Source: Nostoc sp. TH1S01 (GTDB lineage Bacteria > Cyanobacteriota > Cyanobacteriia > Cyanobacteriales > Nostocaceae). From it: a stretch of 64,000 nucleotides of DNA. The stretch spans positions 62,001 to 126,000 of the forward strand of contig JAGKSW010000052.1 of the NCBI GenBank assembly GCA_018993265.1. Reading direction: 5' to 3'. The position numbers and the translations under genes were made by a program. The notes beneath the pieces were generated by a model. That model was not told where the DNA came from and did no database searches. It saw nothing but the letters and a program-made list of their open reading frames with translations. This document shows, piece after piece, positions 15,806-24,755 of this stretch (position 1 is the stretch's first letter; each line of letters begins with the position of its first letter).

Positions 15806-18800
15806 ATGAGTCAAACCTTTGCAACCATCGACGGGAATGAAGCTGTTGCCCGTGTTGCTTACAAATTAAATGAAGTAATTGCTATTTATCCTATTACTCC
15901 CTCTTCCGCGATGGGTGAATGGGCGGATGCTTGGTCAGCAGAAGGTCGTCCCAATCTTTGGGGTACGGTTCCCAGCGTTGTGCAGATGCAAAGTGAAGGT
16001 GGTGCGGCTGGTGCAGTTCATGGGGCATTACAAACAGGTTCTTTGAGTACCACATTTACAGCTTCTCAGGGACTATTGTTAATGATTCCTAACCTCTACA
16101 AAATTGCGGGGGAACTCACTAGCACAGTTGTTCATGTGGCTGCACGCTCATTGGCTACTCATGCTTTATCCATTTTCGGCGATCATAGTGATGTGATGGC
16201 GGCGCGGGCGACTGGCTTTGCCTTGTTGTGTTCCGCTTCAGTGCAAGAAAGTCACGACTTAGCCCTCATCGCCCATGCAGCGACTCTCAAATCAAGAGTT
16301 TCGTTTATGCACTTTTTTGACGGGTTCCGCACCTCTCATGAAGTGCAGAAGGTGAAATTGCTGGCGGATGACGATATTAAATCGCTCATTCCCGACGAAT
16401 TAATTTTAGAACACCGCGCCCGTGCTTTAACTCCAGACCGCCCTGTGTTGCGGGGTACTGCCCAAAACCCTGATGTTTACTTCCAATCGAGGGAAGGCGC
16501 AAACCCTTACTACAACGCCTGTCCAGAGATTGTCCAGAACATCATGGATCAATTTGGCGATCGCACAGGTAGATATTACCGCATTTTTGAATATCACGGT
16601 GCTGAAGATGCGGAACGGGTAATTGTCATCATGGGTTCTGGTTGTGAAACTGTCCATGAAACAGTTGATTATCTCAACGCCCGTGGGGAAAAAGTCGGCG
16701 TGGTGAAAGTACGCCTCTACCGTCCCTTTGATATCCAAAGGTTTGTGCAAATGTTACCAGAAACTGTACAAGCGATCGCGGTTTTAGACCGCACAAAAGA
16801 AGCAGGTAGCGCCGGCGAACCACTATATCTCGATGTGGTTGCAGCTATCCACGAAATCTATGCTGAACGCGGTAGTGGTAGAGACAAAGTTCCCTCGGAA
16901 ATTGTCGCTGCCCGTGGTAGCGGCAGAGACGAGGTTCCCTCAGAAATTGTCGCTGCCCGTGGTAGTGGTCGAGACAAGGTTCCCTCAGAAATTGTCGCTG
17001 CCCGTGGTAGTGGTCGAGATCAAGTCCCACCGATGATTATCTGTGGTCGTTACGGCCTTTCCTCCAAGGAATTTACTCCCGCGATGGTGAAGGCCGTTTT
17101 CGATAACCTCGACCAACCAAAACCAAAAAATCATTTCACTGTGGGTATTCACGACGATGTTACCCACACATCCCTTTCCTTTGACCCCAACTTTTCCATC
17201 GAACCCGATAGCGTCGTCCGGGCAATGTTCTACGGCTTGGGTTCCGATGGTACAGTGGGGGCAAATAAAAACTCCATCAAAATTATCGGTGAGGGAACCG
17301 ATAACTACGCCCAAGGTTACTTTGTCTACGACTCGAAAAAATCCGGTTCCATGACCGTATCTCACCTGCGGTTCGGGCCGCAACCGATACGGTCTACCTA
17401 CCTGATAGACAAAGCTAACTTTATTGGCTGTCACCACTGGGTATTTCTAGAAAAGGTCGATGTACTGCAAGGGGCGGCAACTGGCGCGACAATTTTGTTA
17501 AACAGTCCCTTTGATAAAGAAACGGTTTGGCAAAATCTCCCCCTGAAAGTGCGACAGCAAATTTTAGATAAACATCTGAAATTGTATGTGATTAATGCCA
17601 ACCAAGTCGCCCGTGAAAGTGGTATGGGAGGACGCATCAATACAATTATGCAAGTGTGCTTCTTTGCCTTAGCTGGGGTATTGCCACAGGCAGATGCGAT
17701 CGCCAAAATTAAAAAGGCGATCGAAAAGACTTATGGTAAAAAAGGCGCAGATATTGTCCGTATGAACTTGCAAGCGGTCGATATGACACTGGATAATCTG
17801 CATCAAGTCAATATCCCCACCGCAGAACAAGGTAAATGGCTAGATGAGGAATTATTCTCGACCAATTCCTTACCTGTGAGTGCGCCTGAATTTATCCAAG
17901 AAGTCTTGGGTAAAATCATGGTTTGGCAAGGTGATGATTTACCTGTCAGCGCCTTACCAGCAGATGGAACCTTCCCCACAGGTACAGCCAAATGGGAAAA
18001 ACGCAACGTCGCCCAAGAGATCCCTGTTTGGGAACCGGATGTCTGCGTACAATGCAGTAAGTGTGTAATGGTTTGTCCGCACAGTGCCATCCGTGGCAAA
18101 GTTTATCAAGAAAGTGAATTAGCTAATGCACCGTCCGCTTTCAAGTCGGTGAATGCCAAAGATAAAGATTTTAATCATCAAAAATTTACTATTCAAGTTG
18201 CTCCCGAAGATTGTACAGGTTGCGCTATTTGTGTCAATATTTGTCCTGCTAAAAGTAAAACTGAACCGACGAAAAAAGCCATTAATATGGCGCAGCAACT
18301 ACCTTTAAGAGAACAAGAAAAGCAAAACTGGGATTTCTTTTTAAACTTACCCAACCCCGACCGGAGAAATTTAAAATTAAACCAAATTCGTCAACAACAA
18401 TTACAAGAACCCTTATTTGAATTTTCTGGTGCTTGCGCTGGTTGTGGTGAGACACCCTATTTAAAATTATTAACACAATTGTTTGGCGATCGCTCAGTTA
18501 TTGCCAACGCTACCGGCTGTTCCTCCATCTACGGTGGCAACTTACCCACCACCCCTTGGACAACTAACGCTGACGGCCGCGGCCCGGCTTGGTCGAATAG
18601 TTTATTTGAAGATAACGCCGAGTTTGGTTTTGGTTATCGCCTATCTATAGATAAACAAACAGAATTTGCTGCCGAATTATTACAACAAATCAGCAGTGAA
18701 GTAGGTGATAATCTCGTTAATTCCATCCTCAGTGCCGAACAAAAAAACGAAGCAGATATTTGGAAACAACGAGAACGTGTCGCATTATTAAAAGATAAAT

Positions 18801-19528
18801 TAGAACACATTTTAACTTCTGCGATCGACCCTAATTTAAAATCTAAAATTATCAATTTAAAATCAATTGCAGATTACTTAGTTAAGAAAAGTGTCTGGAT
18901 TATCGGCGGTGACGGTTGGGCCTATGATATTGACTTTGGCGGTATTGACCATGTGTTAGCCAGTGGTCGCAACGTCAATATTTTGGTGATGGATACAGAA
19001 GTATATTCTAATACTGGCGGTCAATCTTCCAAAGCCACCCCCAAAGCAGCCGTAGCGAAATTTGCCGCCAGTGGTAAGCCTGCACCCAAAAAAGACTTAG
19101 GCTTAATGGCGATGAACTACGGTAATGTTTATGTAGCGAGTGTAGCTTTAGGTGCAAAAGATGACCACACCCTCAAAGCCTTTTTAGAAGCCGAAGCTTA
19201 CGACGGCCCATCATTAATTATTGCCTACAGTCATTGCATCGCTCATGGCATCAACATGACCACCGGGATGAATCACCAAAAAGCCTTGATAGAATCAGGG
19301 CGCTGGTTATTATATCGCCACAATCCCCTATTAAAAGAACAAGGTAAGAACCCCTTGCAATTAGATATGCGCCCTCCTACACAATCTGTAGAAGCATCCA
19401 TGTATCAAGAAAATCGCTTCAAAATGCTGACCAAGAGTAAACCAGAAGTTGCCAAGCAATTGTTAGAACAAGCACAAGCCGAAGTTGATGCCCGTTGGCA
19501 AATGTATCAATATTTAGCGAATAAGTAG
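15806..19528 (+). CDS. nifJ: Pyruvate:ferredoxin (flavodoxin) oxidoreductase
   Basis: The enzyme oxidatively decarboxylates pyruvate to acetyl-CoA and reduces ferredoxin or flavodoxin, for fermentation and for electron supply to nitrogenase. Domains in order: N-terminal pyrimidine-binding domain (AIYPITPSSAMGEWADAW), CoA and gamma domains (RFGPQPIRSTYLI), a two-cluster ferredoxin domain (CVQCSKCVMVCP and CTGCAICVNICP near 750-815), a further Cys pair (GACAGCGETPY) and the C-terminal TPP domain (IGGDGWAYDIDFGG, YSNTGGQSS). At 1240 residues it exceeds the usual length of about 1200, because four 15-residue repeats lie at about residues 355-410. The repeat keeps the frame and all cofactor motifs are intact. 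Confidence 0.96.
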   Translation: MSQTFATIDGNEAVARVAYKLNEVIAIYPITPSSAMGEWADAWSAEGRPNLWGTVPSVVQMQSEGGAAGAVHGALQTGSLSTTFTASQGLLLMIPNLYKIAGELTSTVVHVAARSLATHALSIFGDHSDVMAARATGFALLCSASVQESHDLALIAHAATLKSRVSFMHFFDGFRTSHEVQKVKLLADDDIKSLIPDELILEHRARALTPDRPVLRGTAQNPDVYFQSREGANPYYNACPEIVQNIMDQFGDRTGRYYRIFEYHGAEDAERVIVIMGSGCETVHETVDYLNARGEKVGVVKVRLYRPFDIQRFVQMLPETVQAIAVLDRTKEAGSAGEPLYLDVVAAIHEIYAERGSGRDKVPSEIVAARGSGRDEVPSEIVAARGSGRDKVPSEIVAARGSGRDQVPPMIICGRYGLSSKEFTPAMVKAVFDNLDQPKPKNHFTVGIHDDVTHTSLSFDPNFSIEPDSVVRAMFYGLGSDGTVGANKNSIKIIGEGTDNYAQGYFVYDSKKSGSMTVSHLRFGPQPIRSTYLIDKANFIGCHHWVFLEKVDVLQGAATGATILLNSPFDKETVWQNLPLKVRQQILDKHLKLYVINANQVARESGMGGRINTIMQVCFFALAGVLPQADAIAKIKKAIEKTYGKKGADIVRMNLQAVDMTLDNLHQVNIPTAEQGKWLDEELFSTNSLPVSAPEFIQEVLGKIMVWQGDDLPVSALPADGTFPTGTAKWEKRNVAQEIPVWEPDVCVQCSKCVMVCPHSAIRGKVYQESELANAPSAFKSVNAKDKDFNHQKFTIQVAPEDCTGCAICVNICPAKSKTEPTKKAINMAQQLPLREQEKQNWDFFLNLPNPDRRNLKLNQIRQQQLQEPLFEFSGACAGCGETPYLKLLTQLFGDRSVIANATGCSSIYGGNLPTTPWTTNADGRGPAWSNSLFEDNAEFGFGYRLSIDKQTEFAAELLQQISSEVGDNLVNSILSAEQKNEADIWKQRERVALLKDKLEHILTSAIDPNLKSKIINLKSIADYLVKKSVWIIGGDGWAYDIDFGGIDHVLASGRNVNILVMDTEVYSNTGGQSSKATPKAAVAKFAASGKPAPKKDLGLMAMNYGNVYVASVALGAKDDHTLKAFLEAEAYDGPSLIIAYSHCIAHGINMTTGMNHQKALIESGRWLLYRHNPLLKEQGKNPLQLDMRPPTQSVEASMYQENRFKMLTKSKPEVAKQLLEQAQAEVDARWQMYQYLANK
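16868..17030 (+). repeat. 45-bp in-frame tandem repeat inside nifJ
   Basis: Three near-identical 45-bp units and a partial fourth encode RGSGRDKVPSEIVAA, RGSGRDEVPSEIVAA, RGSGRDKVPSEIVAA and RGSGRDQVPPMI. They lie between the helix ending IHEIYAE and the conserved CGRYGLSSKEFTP. Because 45 is a multiple of 3, copy-number change keeps the protein in frame. Confidence 0.9.
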
Positions 19529-19581
19529 TAGTCAGTTATCAGTCTGACTAAGTTGGCGGGAAAAAAGACAAGTTTCTTAAT

Positions 19582-19674
19582 TCAGTAGGTAAGCTGGATT
19601 AAGGAAAACTCACTATCCAAAACGATCGCCCCTAGTTTACCATCTTCAATCACTAGGTTACTGATCTTTTCCAT
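19582..19674 (-). CDS. Possible 30-residue peptide or gene relic
   Basis: A short minus-strand frame encodes MEKISNLVIEDGKLGAIVLD, then SEFSLIQLTY, with protein-like composition. No ribosome site is obvious, and the hairpin at 19675 is immediately upstream. I do not recognise it. It may be the start of a lost gene. Confidence 0.2.
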   Translation of the reverse strand: MEKISNLVIEDGKLGAIVLDSEFSLIQLTY

Positions 19675-19703
19675 AACCCCGCTTTCTTGAAGAAATCGGG
19701 GTT
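19675..19703. terminator. Hairpin AACCCCG...CGGGGTT with T-tract
   Basis: AACCCCG and CGGGGTT arms with an inner TTTCTT/AAGAAA pairing are followed by TCTAATTTTTTT. This is a plausible nifJ terminator, although it lies 147 bp after the stop. It belongs to the same palindrome type as 42365-42395. Confidence 0.5.
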
Positions 19704-19770
19704 CTAATTTTTTTGATTATTCAAAATTGTTATATAATCAAAATATAAAATAAATATAATTAATAAAATT

Positions 19771-20025
19771 ATGCGTACAGTACCAATTCAATTACCAGAA
19801 ACTGTATTTTCAGCACTTCGCAAAAACCCTGAAGAATTTGTTCAAGAAATGCGAATTGCAGCAGCAGTCAAATGGTATGAATTAGGTGAAATATCCCAAG
19901 CTAAAGCAGCAGAAATTTCTGGACTGACTCGTGCTGAATTTATCAATGCTTTAGCACGTTATCAAGTAGATTTTCTGCAATATACTGCTCAAGAGTTAGC
20001 AGAGGAACTGATGAATGCCGATTAG
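19771..20025 (+). CDS. UPF0175 family antitoxin
   Basis: The 84-residue protein matches UPF0175: it starts MRTVPIQLPETVFSAL and has a helical middle (AAAVKWYELGEISQAKAAEISGLTRAEF) resembling a small HTH, with an acidic end. It overlaps by 11 bases a DUF3368 PIN-like gene, the standard type II toxin-antitoxin arrangement in cyanobacteria. The protein probably neutralises the PIN-like toxin and represses the operon. An AT-rich promoter region precedes it. Confidence 0.85.
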   Translation: MRTVPIQLPETVFSALRKNPEEFVQEMRIAAAVKWYELGEISQAKAAEISGLTRAEFINALARYQVDFLQYTAQELAEELMNAD

Positions 20026-20497
20026 TCGCGTCATTATTAACTCTTCACCTTTAATTGTTCTTTTAAAAAGTCAACAATCTCAATTAATTCCACAATTATT
20101 CACAGAAATTTTAGTACCATCCGGTGTTATTGAAGAAGTTACAACAAAAAATGACCCAGCATCAAAACTATTACCAAGTATTTCGTGGATACAGACAGTA
20201 GAAGTTAATATTATTGTACCTGAAGTAGCTGCTTGGGACTTGGGGAAAGGAGAATCACAAGTATTGAGTTTGGCACTACAAAATTCAGAATTTGCTGCTA
20301 TTGTTGACGATAGGGCAGCACGTCGTTGTGGTCAAGCTTTAGGAATTACTATTATTGGGACAGGAGGTTTGCTGATATTAGCAAAAAGACGTGGACTAAT
20401 CTCTAGCATATCTCCTGGAATCGACGCTCTGCGTGATGCTGGTTTGTGGCTATCCGATACTTTGGTCAATTTGCTAAAACAACAAGCAGGGGAATAA
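20015..20497 (+). CDS. DUF3368 PIN-like toxin
   Basis: The 160-residue protein has PIN-like motifs: N-terminal VIINSSPLIVL (acidic site changed to Asn-Ser), central LGKGESQVLSLAL (conserved Glu) and AAIVDDRAARR (double Asp). DUF3368 proteins are putative ribonuclease toxins paired with UPF0175. Translation is coupled by overlap with the antitoxin. Standard length. Confidence 0.85.
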   Translation: MPISRVIINSSPLIVLLKSQQSQLIPQLFTEILVPSGVIEEVTTKNDPASKLLPSISWIQTVEVNIIVPEVAAWDLGKGESQVLSLALQNSEFAAIVDDRAARRCGQALGITIIGTGGLLILAKRRGLISSISPGIDALRDAGLWLSDTLVNLLKQQAGE

Positions 20498-20601
20498 GGA
20501 ATTATGTAAAAAGCGATCACGCCTTTATTTTCCCACTCAAATCATCAAGCGATCGCTCTTCATCCTCTTACTTATACTTGCTAACATGGAATTGTAAGCA
20601 C

Positions 20602-20715
20602 ATGGCAAATGCTCAAATTCACCGAAAGTTATCTGAGATTAGTTCGGGACTTGGGTATTTACTGCCAGTAATTTGTACTCCCTATGAACTTATTGGGTAT
20701 AACTTAGAACTTTAG
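20602..20715 (+). CDS. 37-residue small protein or gene fragment
   Basis: The frame encodes MANAQIHRKLSEISSGLGYL, then LPVICTPYELIGYNLEL. It ends 3 bases before the next small gene. Coding-like composition and tight coupling suggest a real, possibly truncated, first gene of a small toxin-antitoxin-like pair. The family is not recognised. Confidence 0.35.
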   Translation: MANAQIHRKLSEISSGLGYLLPVICTPYELIGYNLEL

Positions 20716-20718
20716 TTT

Positions 20719-20889
20719 ATGTATAACAATGAAATTCTGGAAGAAATTCATAAATATAGAGAAGAATATGCAAAATCAATTCAATATGATTTAAGAGCTA
20801 TTTTCAATGATTTAAAACAAAAACAATTAGCCCACAAAGATAGGCTTGTAAGGCTTCCAATTAAACGTAAGTCTAACAAGTTAGTGTAA
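20719..20889 (+). CDS. 56-residue antitoxin-like small protein
   Basis: The protein starts MYNNEILEEIHKYREEYAKS and continues YDLRAIFNDLKQKQ, a pattern I associate with a widespread family of short bacterial proteins (MY..EI..E....RE..A....YD..AI..DL) that often accompany toxin genes. It ends in a basic tail. It follows the 37-residue frame and the UPF0175/DUF3368 pair on the same strand, making this a small toxin-antitoxin-like island. Confidence 0.6.
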   Translation: MYNNEILEEIHKYREEYAKSIQYDLRAIFNDLKQKQLAHKDRLVRLPIKRKSNKLV

Positions 20890-20909
20890 ACTGCTGCTGG
20901 AATAATAAC

Positions 20910-20989
20910 GTCAAACCCCCCCCTCTGCTCCCCTGCTTCCTCTGCTCCCTCTGCGGCCTTAATGATAAGTATTTGACCGGACACGATAT
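20910..20989. repeat. MITE family 1, right part
   Basis: CCCCTCTGCTCCCCTGCTTCCTC followed by AATGATAAGTATTTGACCGGACACGATAT is a clean copy of the right half of MITE family 1. The left terminal repeat is missing. Confidence 0.65.
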
Positions 20990-21064
20990 GACATCTTTGC
21001 AGTTAAATGTGCGATCGCCACACAACATATTTAGCTTTAGCGATCGCCGATTCCACCCATCTCA

Positions 21065-21325
21065 TTACTTAGACAATTTGCTATTAACTTGATTACTTTG
21101 GGATTTGGGCTTACTCAACAGAAACCACCAAATTTCTAAACCAATTAATCCTAAACCAATTCCTGTAACTGCATCTTTAATTAACAGTGGTTGCTCAATG
21201 CGGCGGAACTGAGTGTTTGGTGATTCTGTTGAGTTGGGGATTTGAGCTTTCGCTACACCACCCGCTAAACTCAACATCAATCCGCAACTAACGAGATTAC
21301 TAATAATTGCCTTGCTATTCCACAT
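21065..21325 (-). CDS. Small exported or membrane protein downstream of the copper ATPase
   Basis: The 86-residue protein has an N-terminal signal-like segment (SNLVSCGLMLSLAGGVAKAQ), a second hydrophobic helix (GIGLGLIGLEIWWFLL) and a basic tail. It begins 12 bases after the ATPase stop on the same strand, so it is probably co-transcribed and copper-responsive. It has no metal-binding Cys/His cluster. I do not recognise the family. Confidence 0.6.
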   Translation of the reverse strand: MWNSKAIISNLVSCGLMLSLAGGVAKAQIPNSTESPNTQFRRIEQPLLIKDAVTGIGLGLIGLEIWWFLLSKPKSQSNQVNSKLSK

Positions 21326-21337
21326 AGTTACTTCTCC

Positions 21338-23698
21338 TTAGCCAATTACTTTGGCTCGAAAGTTACGCAAACGCAGCGCATTAGTGACTACAGAAACTGA
21401 ACTAAAAGCCATTGCTGCACCTGCAATGATTGGGTTGAGCAACCACCCAAATATCGGAAACAGAATTCCAGCCGCGATGGGAATACCAGCGACGTTGTAG
21501 ATAAAGGCAAAGAATAAATTTTGGCGGATATTACGCATTGTGGCGCGGCTGAGTTGAATAGCTGTCACGATGGCTTGCAAATCACCAGAGATTAGGGTGA
21601 TATCACTAGCTGCGATCGCTACATCTGTACCCGTACCAATGGCAATTCCCACATCCGCTTGCGCCAAAGCCGGTGCATCATTAATCCCATCACCAACCAT
21701 CGCTACAATTGAGTGCTGAGTGCTGAGTGCTGAGTGCTGAGTGCCGTACACTGAGCGAAGTCGAAGTGTGAGTGCTGAGTAATTCTCCCTTGTCTCCCTT
21801 GTCTTCCTCCTTCCTTCCCCTTGCAACAATTTAATTGCTTCTACCTTCTGCTCAGGACGGACTTCGGCTAAGATTCTGGTAATCCCAACTTCACGGGCAA
21901 TACTTTCGGCGGTGTGGCGATTATCACCTGTGAGCATCACAACTTCTAAACCGAGTTTTTGTAATGCTCGCACAGCTTGGGGAGAAGTCGGTTTAATTGC
22001 ATCAGCAATTCCCATTAATCCTTGGATTTCACCATCTACAGCTAACCAAACTGCTGTTTTACCTGAGTATTCTAAGTGTTCTTGAGTTGGTTGCAAGTCT
22101 GCGGTGTGAATATCTAACTCTTCCATCCAGCGTTGTGTACCGATTTGCACCCGACGATTCGCCACGATACCCTGCACACCACTACCAGCGATCGCGGCGA
22201 AATCTCGAACATCTATGAGGCTGACATCCTGAGATTGAGCATATCTCACCACTGCTTCTGCTAATGGGTGTTCGGAATTGCGTTCTACAGAGGCGGCTAG
22301 TTGTATTAACTGAATTTCGTTACTATTAGCCGTACCGTTAACTGTGATAAAATCTGTAACTGTGGGTTTACCTTGGGTAATTGTGCCTGTTTTGTCTAAG
22401 ACAATTGTTTGAATTTGGTGGGCTAATTCTAGACTTTCTGCACCTTTAATTAAAATGCCGTTTTCTGCACCTTTACCTGTGCCTACCATAACTGAGGTTG
22501 GTGTGGCTAAACCCAAGGCACAAGGACAAGCAATAATTAATACTCCGACTGTGGTAATCAACGCCAAGGTGATATTACCTGTGATGTTGAACCAGATAAT
22601 AAAAGTGAGGATGGCGATCGCAATTACCGCCGGTACAAACCAGCCTGTAACTTGGTCTGCTAATCTTTGAATGGGCGCTTTTGAGCCTTGCGCCTGCTGT
22701 ACTAATTGCACAATCTGCGCCAATACCGTATCTTTTCCTACTCTTGTCGCCCGAAATTGGAAACTACCAGTTTTGTTGATGGTTGCGCCAATGACTTCAT
22801 CTCCTGGTTGCTTTTTCACTGGAATACTTTCGCCAGTCACCATCGCTTCATCAACTGTGGATGTCCCATCAATTACTTCGCCATCAACCGGAATTTTCTC
22901 CCCAGGACGCACCAGCACCACATCGCCAATTTGCACTTGTGCGATCGGTACATCTATTTCTCGTCCGTTGCGAATCAACCGCGCGGTTTTTGCCTGTAAA
23001 CCTATCAACTTACGGATAGCTTCGGAAGTTTGCCCTTTAGCGCGATTTTCAAATAACCGCCCTAATAAAATTAAGGTGATCACAATCGCCGCAGTTTCGT
23101 AATATACATCTGGCATCAATCCCTGATTCATGAAAAAGCTGGGAAATATTGTGGCGAATAGGGAATAAAAATATGCTGCACTCGTACCCAAAGCTATTAA
23201 AGTATCCATTGTGGCAGTATGACGCTGGAACGCTTTCCAGGCATTGACATAAAAACTTTTACCACACCAAAACTGTACAGGAGTGGTCAGGACTAATTGC
23301 AGCCAAGGGTTATGCAACCATACAGGAATGAAAGGTAGGTGCAATCCTGTCATCATTGGCAATGAACCAATCACCAGTAAACTGCCAATTATCCCCCCTA
23401 GTATGACCTTTCGCTGCAAATCACGGGATGCTTGCTGGCGATGTCTTTTTTCTTCATCGTCTTCACCCGCCATCAAATTTTGTTCTTGCAGGGGATAGGC
23501 AGAATAACCAGCCGCATCCACTGCATTTTGGATGGCTTGCAAATCTGTTTTTCTGGAATCATAATTAACTGTTGCTTGTTCTGCGCCAAAATTCACACTA
23601 CATTCATTCACACCAGGGACAGCACTAATAGCATCTTCAATATTTTTGGCACAGGAGGCACAACTCATCCCGCGCAGCTTCAATGTGGCGTTCTCCAT
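21338..23698 (-). CDS. copA: Copper-translocating P1B-type ATPase
   Basis: This ATP-driven Cu(I) pump has one N-terminal heavy-metal domain with GMSCASC, eight membrane helices and the CPC motif ([12 protein letters not shown], near residue 395). It also has the phosphorylated Asp in VLDKTGTIT near 437, the SEHPLAEA loop and the hinge [10 protein letters not shown]. Cyanobacterial homologues are PacS (thylakoid) and CtaA (plasma membrane), and sequence alone does not decide between them. ATG 23698 is preferred over GTG 23707 because GGGGTGAG is spaced better for it. Just before [10 protein letters not shown] the protein carries about 38 extra residues read from repeat DNA. A MerR-type promoter precedes the gene. 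Confidence 0.93.
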   Translation of the reverse strand: MENATLKLRGMSCASCAKNIEDAISAVPGVNECSVNFGAEQATVNYDSRKTDLQAIQNAVDAAGYSAYPLQEQNLMAGEDDEEKRHRQQASRDLQRKVILGGIIGSLLVIGSLPMMTGLHLPFIPVWLHNPWLQLVLTTPVQFWCGKSFYVNAWKAFQRHTATMDTLIALGTSAAYFYSLFATIFPSFFMNQGLMPDVYYETAAIVITLILLGRLFENRAKGQTSEAIRKLIGLQAKTARLIRNGREIDVPIAQVQIGDVVLVRPGEKIPVDGEVIDGTSTVDEAMVTGESIPVKKQPGDEVIGATINKTGSFQFRATRVGKDTVLAQIVQLVQQAQGSKAPIQRLADQVTGWFVPAVIAIAILTFIIWFNITGNITLALITTVGVLIIACPCALGLATPTSVMVGTGKGAENGILIKGAESLELAHQIQTIVLDKTGTITQGKPTVTDFITVNGTANSNEIQLIQLAASVERNSEHPLAEAVVRYAQSQDVSLIDVRDFAAIAGSGVQGIVANRRVQIGTQRWMEELDIHTADLQPTQEHLEYSGKTAVWLAVDGEIQGLMGIADAIKPTSPQAVRALQKLGLEVVMLTGDNRHTAESIAREVGITRILAEVRPEQKVEAIKLLQGEGRRKTRETRENYSALTLRLRSVYGTQHSALSTQHSIVAMVGDGINDAPALAQADVGIAIGTGTDVAIAASDITLISGDLQAIVTAIQLSRATMRNIRQNLFFAFIYNVAGIPIAAGILFPIFGWLLNPIIAGAAMAFSSVSVVTNALRLRNFRAKVIG
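21711..21831. repeat. In-frame repeat insertion in copA
   Basis: Heptanucleotide units GAGTGCT (four or more), the dispersed palindromic repeat CACTGAGCGAAGTCGAAGTG and a CTTGTCTCCCTTGTCTTCC stretch encode [18 protein letters not shown], then [12 protein letters not shown]. They sit between the conserved GEG and VAMVGDG segments. The same heptads occur in valS. Confidence 0.85.
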
Positions 23699-23744
23699 TT
23701 GACTCACCCCAATTTTTAAGTAGCATTAGCTAACGACTAACTTC

Positions 23745-23776
23745 ATCTTGAAGTCTCTAGTCAACTGGAGAGTCAA
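23745..23776 (-). promoter_or_regulatory. CueR/MerR-type metal-responsive promoter of copA
   Basis: On the minus strand, TTGACT (-35, 23771-23776) is followed by the dyad CTCCAGTTGACTAGAG (23755-23770) and by TCAAGA/CAAGAT as the -10 region at 19-20 bp spacing. An overlong spacer filled by a dyad with CTC/GAG ends is the hallmark of MerR-family activators (CueR, ZntR, PbrR). The ATPase start is about 45 bases downstream. The regulator gene is not in the window. Confidence 0.7.
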
Positions 23777-23952
23777 GGGGTTGTTGGCAGAATTTTTTGT
23801 AAGTGTGGGGTGATGTTATCCGCAGATGGATGCACCTACCTATAACTTTATCAGGAATAGCAGGAGGTCGGAGTTTCGCTTTGTTGAGTTCGGTTTCCTT
23901 CCACAAACGGAATCTTAGGTAATTATGCCGCGATCGCTATATCGGATTAAGT

Positions 23953-24081
23953 TTATTTCTGTGGAGACTCATTCTCTATTTGCTGCTGAAGTTTCTGCAC
24001 TTCTTCTATTGATTCAAAAAAGGTGCGTGAATGAAACGTCGCACACGCTATAACATCAGGTGAGCGTAATATTATAAATGA
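23953..24081 (-). pseudogene. 3' gene fragment
   Basis: A minus-strand frame of 42 codons without a start follows a TAA. It reads RSPDVIACATFHSRTFFES, then IEEVQKLQQQIENESPQK before its stop. The composition is clearly coding-like. It appears to be the C-terminal relic of a gene whose 5' part has been lost. Family not recognised. Confidence 0.35.
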
Positions 24082-24093
24082 TTATGTTTAAAT

Positions 24094-24636
24094 TTATTTT
24101 GATGTTAACAATACAATTATTTCAAGAATAATACTAGAAATAGCAAGGCCTGTATAAAGATAAAATAATTCTCTATATTTCATGATTCGTGAAACGCTAG
24201 TGTAGACTTCATATTCTTGAGTTCCTCTATATTGCGAGCCTAGCACATCAATAATTTTGAAATTGATAAGTTTTTGCTGTTTAAAAGATTCAGTCAGGTC
24301 TTCACTATTCAAAAATTCTTGAATTTTCTTTATACGTAAATAAGAACCTCTGTGAAAATGCACCCACCATGCGTCTATAAACCAAAATAAAATAGGTAAA
24401 ATAGCCGTAAAAGCGACATATTTCCTTAGCTCACTTTGCCCAAGAAATATGGTGATACTGGCTACCCAGACCACCACTGAGAAATTTTTTACGTTTTGAG
24501 TTATGGTTTCTAAACGTGCTATTGCTCTATCGACTAAATCAAGTTCTAGTTTTAAGCATTCTAATTGATATTTAAAACTTTCCTTTTGAAATTCTGGCAA
24601 GCAATTTTCTTCTTTTATAAGCTTTTGTTGTTCCAT
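24094..24636 (-). CDS. Three-helix membrane protein, SLATT-like (uncertain)
   Basis: The 180-residue protein begins with a charged coiled-coil-like segment (about 15-50). Two close membrane helices follow (VVVWVASITIFL and FTAILPILFWFIDAWWV), then a basic amphipathic stretch and a last helix (LYTGLAISSIILEIIVLL). This layout resembles SLATT-type two-helix effector proteins from bacterial conflict systems, but the resemblance is only architectural. No partner gene (SMODS, reverse transcriptase) is adjacent. AT-rich composition suggests acquired DNA. Confidence 0.4.
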   Translation of the reverse strand: MEQQKLIKEENCLPEFQKESFKYQLECLKLELDLVDRAIARLETITQNVKNFSVVVWVASITIFLGQSELRKYVAFTAILPILFWFIDAWWVHFHRGSYLRIKKIQEFLNSEDLTESFKQQKLINFKIIDVLGSQYRGTQEYEVYTSVSRIMKYRELFYLYTGLAISSIILEIIVLLTSK

Positions 24637-24755
24637 TGAATTAACTCCGTAAAGTAATTTTAAATATTTTTAACCAAAATCTACCTTTAGCTGATTTACA
24701 TGAAACGTAAATGACAAATGACCAAGCATCAATCACACACAACTTCTGTGCTGAA

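Noticed and set aside
16833-17036. Off-frame readings of the nifJ repeat on both strands
   Set aside because: Only the NifJ frame is continuous with conserved domains.
20446-20601. N-terminal extension of the 37-residue frame
   Set aside because: It overlaps the DUF3368 gene out of frame and then crosses a stop-poor spacer; the ATG at 20602 is the only sensible start.
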